Shown here in pieces: positions 60,538 to 64,000 of a stretch of 64,000 nt of DNA. The notes beneath the pieces are model-generated. The model was given only the letters and a program-made list of their open reading frames with translations, did no database searches and was not told the DNA's origin. Position 1 is the stretch's first letter. Each line of letters opens with the position of its first letter. The stretch is taken from the NCBI GenBank assembly GCA_963710865.1, contig CAVQBR010000002.1, positions 1,116,001 through 1,180,000 of the forward strand, read 5' to 3'. Origin of the DNA: PRDV01 sp963710865 (GTDB lineage Bacteria > Babelota > Babeliae > Babelales > Babelaceae). A program made the translations under genes and the position numbers.

Positions 60538-61717
60538 AGTAGTTCTTGCACTCTGTGTAGTGCAGGTAACGGTGCCTCTCTCAAAAATGCAGTTAGCTTC
60601 AACGCTCAAAAAGCTTGAGATGGGTATTGCCATCAGAGTATTGCTTGCTGAAAGTGAGCTTAAAACTCCTTTTCAATGGAAACTCAATTCGCCAGTTGGT
60701 TTTGTTCTTATCGCACCCGACAAAAACTTAAAAATAATATTTCAAGCATCGGTCCTGGTGATCGCGTACGACAAAGGCTCATTTTATGTCAATGGGCAAA
60801 AGCAATCGAGTGACCACTTATTTATTATTCCGTTTGAGGGTCCTATTGCCTATAAAAAGAATCACTATGATGGAGTCTTTGCACTTACTCAGTATCGTGA
60901 TACTGCTTACTTAGTTAATCATGTTGAACTAGAGGAATACGTACTTTCGGTGCTTCCCTATGAAAGTTGGTCCGCGTGGCCAGATGAGGTGCAAAAGGCC
61001 TTTTGTATCAGTTTTAGAAGTTACGGTATTGCAAAGGTACTTGAGCAGAGGGCAGCTCATGAAAAACATGGTGAAGCAGTTCCCTATGATATTAAAAATA
61101 CGACCGCTCATCAGCTGTACAAGGGGCGGCATATGACCGATCGCTTTAAGAGGATTGTTGAGGATACAAAGGGCATTGTTATAGCTTCTAAGCAGAAGCC
61201 GATTCTTGCAATGTTCGATATTTGTTGTGGCGGGATTATACCTTCTCACAAGCAAGGTCTTAACTTTTCCAAAGCGCCCTATCTAGCGAGGAACTATCCT
61301 TGTACTTATTGCAAGGATTACACCTACTATACGTGGAGTTATCAGTATAGCTTTGATGAGGTTGAACGTACGTTGCGAAAAGAGTTTCCTACCATGGGTA
61401 TGCTCAGGGAGATTAAGATATCGGAAAGAGACCAAGCAGGAGTTGCACGAGAGATACGCTTTAAAGCTGGCTCTCATTGGCATACTATTGGGACGACAAA
61501 GTTTAAAGCGCTCTTTAAGGATATTAAAAGCCACTGCTTTACATTTGAACGGCATGGAAAGAGCCTTACTATTAAGGGACGTGGACATGGCCATTTGGTA
61601 GGTCTCTGTCAACGAGGTGTCTATAATCTGGTATCTCAAGGGTGGACCTATCGAAACATCTTGAAGTTTTATTATCCTCATACCAGCCTTATGAAGCTGA
61701 AGAAAATTGAGTACTAA
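60521..61717 (+). CDS. SpoIID/LytB-domain protein, exported
   Basis: SpoIID-family enzymes are lytic transglycosylases acting on denuded glycan strands. From ATG 60521 the 398 residues begin with a signal or anchor (MLFKVVLALCVVQVTVPL). The conserved YVLSVLPYESWSAWPDEVQKAFCISFRSY contains probable catalytic E148 (given in pieces: VLPYESW, WPDEVQKAF). The C-terminal GRGHGHLVGLCQRGVYNLVSQG replaces the usual GxGWGHGxGxSQ. A non-sporulating bacterium would use it in wall remodelling or division. CxxC pairs (YPCTYCKDYTYYTW) are also family features. Confidence 0.87.
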   Translation: MKMLFKVVLALCVVQVTVPLSKMQLASTLKKLEMGIAIRVLLAESELKTPFQWKLNSPVGFVLIAPDKNLKIIFQASVLVIAYDKGSFYVNGQKQSSDHLFIIPFEGPIAYKKNHYDGVFALTQYRDTAYLVNHVELEEYVLSVLPYESWSAWPDEVQKAFCISFRSYGIAKVLEQRAAHEKHGEAVPYDIKNTTAHQLYKGRHMTDRFKRIVEDTKGIVIASKQKPILAMFDICCGGIIPSHKQGLNFSKAPYLARNYPCTYCKDYTYYTWSYQYSFDEVERTLRKEFPTMGMLREIKISERDQAGVAREIRFKAGSHWHTIGTTKFKALFKDIKSHCFTFERHGKSLTIKGRGHGHLVGLCQRGVYNLVSQGWTYRNILKFYYPHTSLMKLKKIEY

Positions 61718-62175
61718 TGCCCAATTATAAGGGCCACCTCATTGGTGGCATAGCATCCTATCTTGCAGTTGTTTTTTTATGTTCACTCGGATCGGTATCT
61801 TTTGTAAAGCATCTTTCCTGGGGTATAGCGACTCTTGCCGGCTCATTGTTTCCCGATATTGATGTGCGTAGCACCGGTCAGCGACTGTTTTTACAGGTGC
61901 TCCTCTTACTGTTTCTTCTATGCCTCTTTTTACAAGCGTATGTTCCCGTTATCATTGTGCTCGTATTTTCTTTCTTGCCGCTGATTATTCCCCATAGGGG
62001 GCTCTTTCATGATCTGAGTTTTGTACTTATTATCACTGGATTGTTAGCACTCTTTCTTCTCTTCTTTATGCCCGCACGTAGTGAAATGATTGTTACCTCA
62101 TTGTTATTTTTTCTCCTTGGGGTTATCTCTCATCTTGTTCTTGATAAGGGGCTGCGAAAGACATTTTATCGGTAG
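61717..62175 (+). CDS. YdjM-like membrane metal-dependent hydrolase (DUF457)
   Basis: A 152-residue, four-helix membrane protein with the family's His/Asp set: GHLIGG near the start, GSLFPDID (Asp pair), PHRGLFHD (His, His, Asp) and GVISHLVLD. These would bind metal at the membrane face. A phosphodiesterase or lipid-hydrolase role is proposed for relatives but not well established. The ATG overlaps the SpoIID-like stop (TAATG). It ends the operon. Confidence 0.85.
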   Translation: MPNYKGHLIGGIASYLAVVFLCSLGSVSFVKHLSWGIATLAGSLFPDIDVRSTGQRLFLQVLLLLFLLCLFLQAYVPVIIVLVFSFLPLIIPHRGLFHDLSFVLIITGLLALFLLFFMPARSEMIVTSLLFFLLGVISHLVLDKGLRKTFYR

Positions 62176-62924
62176 ATTGCTTTCTCTTGCCTCAGCTCTA
62201 AAAGAGAAGAGCGAAGCTTCGTTAGCTTTTCCTGGAAGACAAATGTGCAAAGTTGACTTTCTTGGTGAGCCTTACGAGAAGCTGGCATGTTTTGGTGTAG
62301 TTTGCCAAGAAGTTTGCTTATCTATTGTGGTGGGTTGCTTAAAAATATCATGATTGCAGCGAATTCAAATGTGCCTGTTTTCGGCATTAAACTGAACTAT
62401 ACTGTGGTCCTTCCACGGTTCTTGATAAAATAGCCTATCAAAATGCAGTAATAACGTTTTTGAACCTCTCCTGTATCGACAGGATTGTCAACAGGTAGTA
62501 TTACAACCCTACGACAATTCCTCGTGCACGTGGGAAATTCTTACTTTTTTCAATATGTGCACAAATGATTTCAGATCAACTTCGGGTAGAATTACCTGCA
62601 GATGAATTTCATGTATCTGCTCGTTATGAAGTCTTCCAAATTTTTCAAACTTGAGAGTAAGGGAAAAAACCATGTAAAATTCTTGCTATTTGTGAGAGCA
62701 ACATGATAAATTCAAACTGTAGAGAAAAAGAAAAAGGCAAGTTGTCGCGATGATTAAATGCAAAGGAGGATGTGTGCACTAGAATTATCAAGCAAATGCT
62801 TTGTAAGCACGGAGTTTTTACTTTGCCTTGATAGCATTGATAAAAATACTTGCTTTATCGAATATAGCGGTATGAAAAAAAGAGTCGTTAGTTATGAAGT
62901 TTTACTAATTTTCGAGGAGTTCCT
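62176..62924. other. Long intergenic region, no gene recognised
   Basis: About 750 bp. The first 60 bp contain GAGCGAAGCTTCGTTAGCTTTT, a possible operon terminator. The remainder is AT-rich and stop-dense in all frames, with no convincing ORF, tRNA or repeat. The last 30 bp carry GAGGAG for the following gene. Confidence 0.5.
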
Positions 62925-64000
62925 ATGAACGCTTTTAAAAGTCTTTTCTATTTAGTTAATTTATTGGCATGTCTGGCACCTACTTTTGTTTCGCTGGCAA
63001 AAAAGGTCTGCCTCTGTGATACGCTGGAAGTCTGTACATCAACAACTTTGAATGGTACGGCAACTGTTAATGCAACATCAACATTTAATGCAGCGGCAAC
63101 TTTTAATAATCCAGTAACGTTGAATGCTGCAGAAACTGTGAACGGTACGGCAAACTTCAATGGAGCGGCAACTTTTGATTCTTCTGCAACTTTTAACGGC
63201 ACAGTTATAGATAACGGTGCCGTCACAATGAATAATAATTTAACAGTTGGATCGCCGTCTAATCACCCGATTGCTAATTTTGATAATGCTATATTTAGTA
63301 ATCTGGCACCGTCTGCAATTACGGTAAGTAATGATCCATTATTTATTGCAAACGGATTTGATAAATTTAACAAAATTCAAGATGCATTGAATTTCCTTCA
63401 AAATAAGAGGATGCCACCATCAACCAGTACTACTACGACTATTACCATATTGTCTGGTACGTATCCCGAAAATGTCGTATATGGAGCGCTGGATGGTTCA
63501 GACATAAATCTTACAATTCAAGGAATCGATTTCACTCGTCCTATTGTGGGGGTCGGTTATGTTAACGGTTCATTCTGGAATGTAATAGGAAGTCCAAATG
63601 CAACCATAGGGGGTGGCGTCGGCAGCAAAGCACTGATTACGCTCGACGGCACGAAAACCATCCTCACGATCACAAATGTTGGTAGTGGTATTAATCCCAA
63701 CTTTAGCAATACGAATGGCGTTGTAGTTGGCGATAAGATTTTAGTTAGTGGTAATGATAGTTCGGGCTTTAACATTTACACGGTAATGGCCGTAGCGCCA
63801 CAGACTCTAACTGTTTCCTCACCAATAACACAAAACATTAACGGCAATCAAGTTGCATCAGTAACTATTTTGCCGACTGTGATAATTGCACCGACAAGTG
63901 GTGTTCCTTTTACTAATCTCGCTTTTGAAGGGGTAAACCTGGCAGCAGTAACCCTCATGCCACCAGCAAATCAAATCGGCTTCAAAGGCTTTGCGTATAC
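62925..64000 (+). CDS. Large repetitive surface protein, beta-helix type (3' end outside window)
   Basis: Hand translation from ATG 62925 (GAGGAG seven bases upstream) stays open for 358 codons to the window edge. A signal peptide (MNAFKSLFYLVNLLACLAPTFVSLA) and a short Cys-containing linker (KKVCLCDTLEVC) come first. From about residue 45 to 105 short repeats of F/V-N-x-x-A-T type follow (GTATVNATSTFN, AATFNNPVTLNAAETVNG, TANFNGAATFD). Then comes a pectate-lyase-like segment (KIQDALNFLQ, then ITILSGTYPENV) typical of right-handed beta-helices. Ser/Thr/Asn-rich composition suggests a cell-surface or secreted fibre. I see no lipobox. Total length cannot be known here. Confidence 0.8.
   Translation, partial: MNAFKSLFYLVNLLACLAPTFVSLAKKVCLCDTLEVCTSTTLNGTATVNATSTFNAAATFNNPVTLNAAETVNGTANFNGAATFDSSATFNGTVIDNGAVTMNNNLTVGSPSNHPIANFDNAIFSNLAPSAITVSNDPLFIANGFDKFNKIQDALNFLQNKRMPPSTSTTTTITILSGTYPENVVYGALDGSDINLTIQGIDFTRPIVGVGYVNGSFWNVIGSPNATIGGGVGSKALITLDGTKTILTITNVGSGINPNFSNTNGVVVGDKILVSGNDSSGFNIYTVMAVAPQTLTVSSPITQNINGNQVASVTILPTVIIAPTSGVPFTNLAFEGVNLAAVTLMPPANQIGFKGFAY

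Noticed and set aside
1..64000. CRISPR array, prophage or rRNA operon
   Set aside because: No regularly spaced repeats with unique spacers, no phage structural genes and no rRNA sequence were seen.

Overview
The window is bacterial chromosome. The gene set suggests a host-dependent bacterium, most likely Candidatus Dependentiae (TM6/Babeliae) or a similar protist-associated lineage. This is inferred from style rather than a marker gene. Housekeeping genes are sparse. There are five ankyrin-repeat genes with signal peptides (one frameshifted) and three exported WD40 proteins. A nucleoside importer and a MATE-type carrier are present, and many short exported proteins belong to no family I recognise. 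Promoters often match the sigma-70 consensus closely (TTGACA, 16-18 bp, TATAAT-like), and Shine-Dalgarno sequences are usually AAGGAG or AGGA.

Layout. 0-7.7 kb: a partial ankyrin gene, topA, an AlbA_2/ATPase regulator behind an array of TGAGTCGATT boxes, two unknown exported proteins and a hexulose-phosphate-synthase-like enzyme. 7.8-13 kb: a tight plus-strand run of rsmG, MATE carrier, gatC and two tandem gatA copies. 13.3-20.5 kb: a giant ankyrin gene, an exported hypothetical, and a Fic gene cut by an IS21-family element (istA-istB, 8-bp target duplication). 21-24 kb: mreC, two tandem S49 peptidases, and tRNA-Val, -Asn and -Asp ending in a terminator. 24-31.7 kb: a frameshifted ankyrin gene, a 50-aa membrane protein, a GH1 glucosidase, rpmE-prfA-nucleoside transporter, and another ankyrin gene. 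31.8-45.4 kb: one long minus-strand block of exported and membrane proteins, comprising a 703/228-aa pair, three paralogous multi-pass proteins and three WD40 proteins. 45.6-58 kb: peroxiredoxin with a decayed copy, an AAA-ATPase/nuclease gene that has lost its P-loop, a CYTH protein, sbcC, an ankyrin gene, a graveyard of gene fragments, a MutS-like membrane ATPase, a cluster of tiny Lys-rich ORFs, and endonuclease IV. 58-64 kb: gapA, tRNA(CAT), zinc-ribbon protein, RNase HI, SpoIID-like and YdjM-like proteins in an overlapping run, then the start of a large repetitive surface protein.

The main theme is tandem duplication seen at every stage of divergence and decay. Intact pairs or triplets are gatA x2, S49 x2, membrane proteins x3 and WD40 x3. 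A peroxiredoxin fragment lies just upstream of the intact gene. Most strikingly, the fragment order sbcC-(mutS'-nfo')-(sbcC')-mutS-nfo is what remains after an ancient tandem duplication of an sbcC-mutS-nfo block followed by reciprocal loss. Working together, the genes cover translation fidelity (gatCA, prfA, rpmE, rsmG, tRNAs), DNA topology and repair (topA, sbcC, nfo, rnhA), cell wall and shape (mreC, SpoIID-like), import of host metabolites (nucleoside and MATE carriers) and a broad exported repertoire that probably faces the host.
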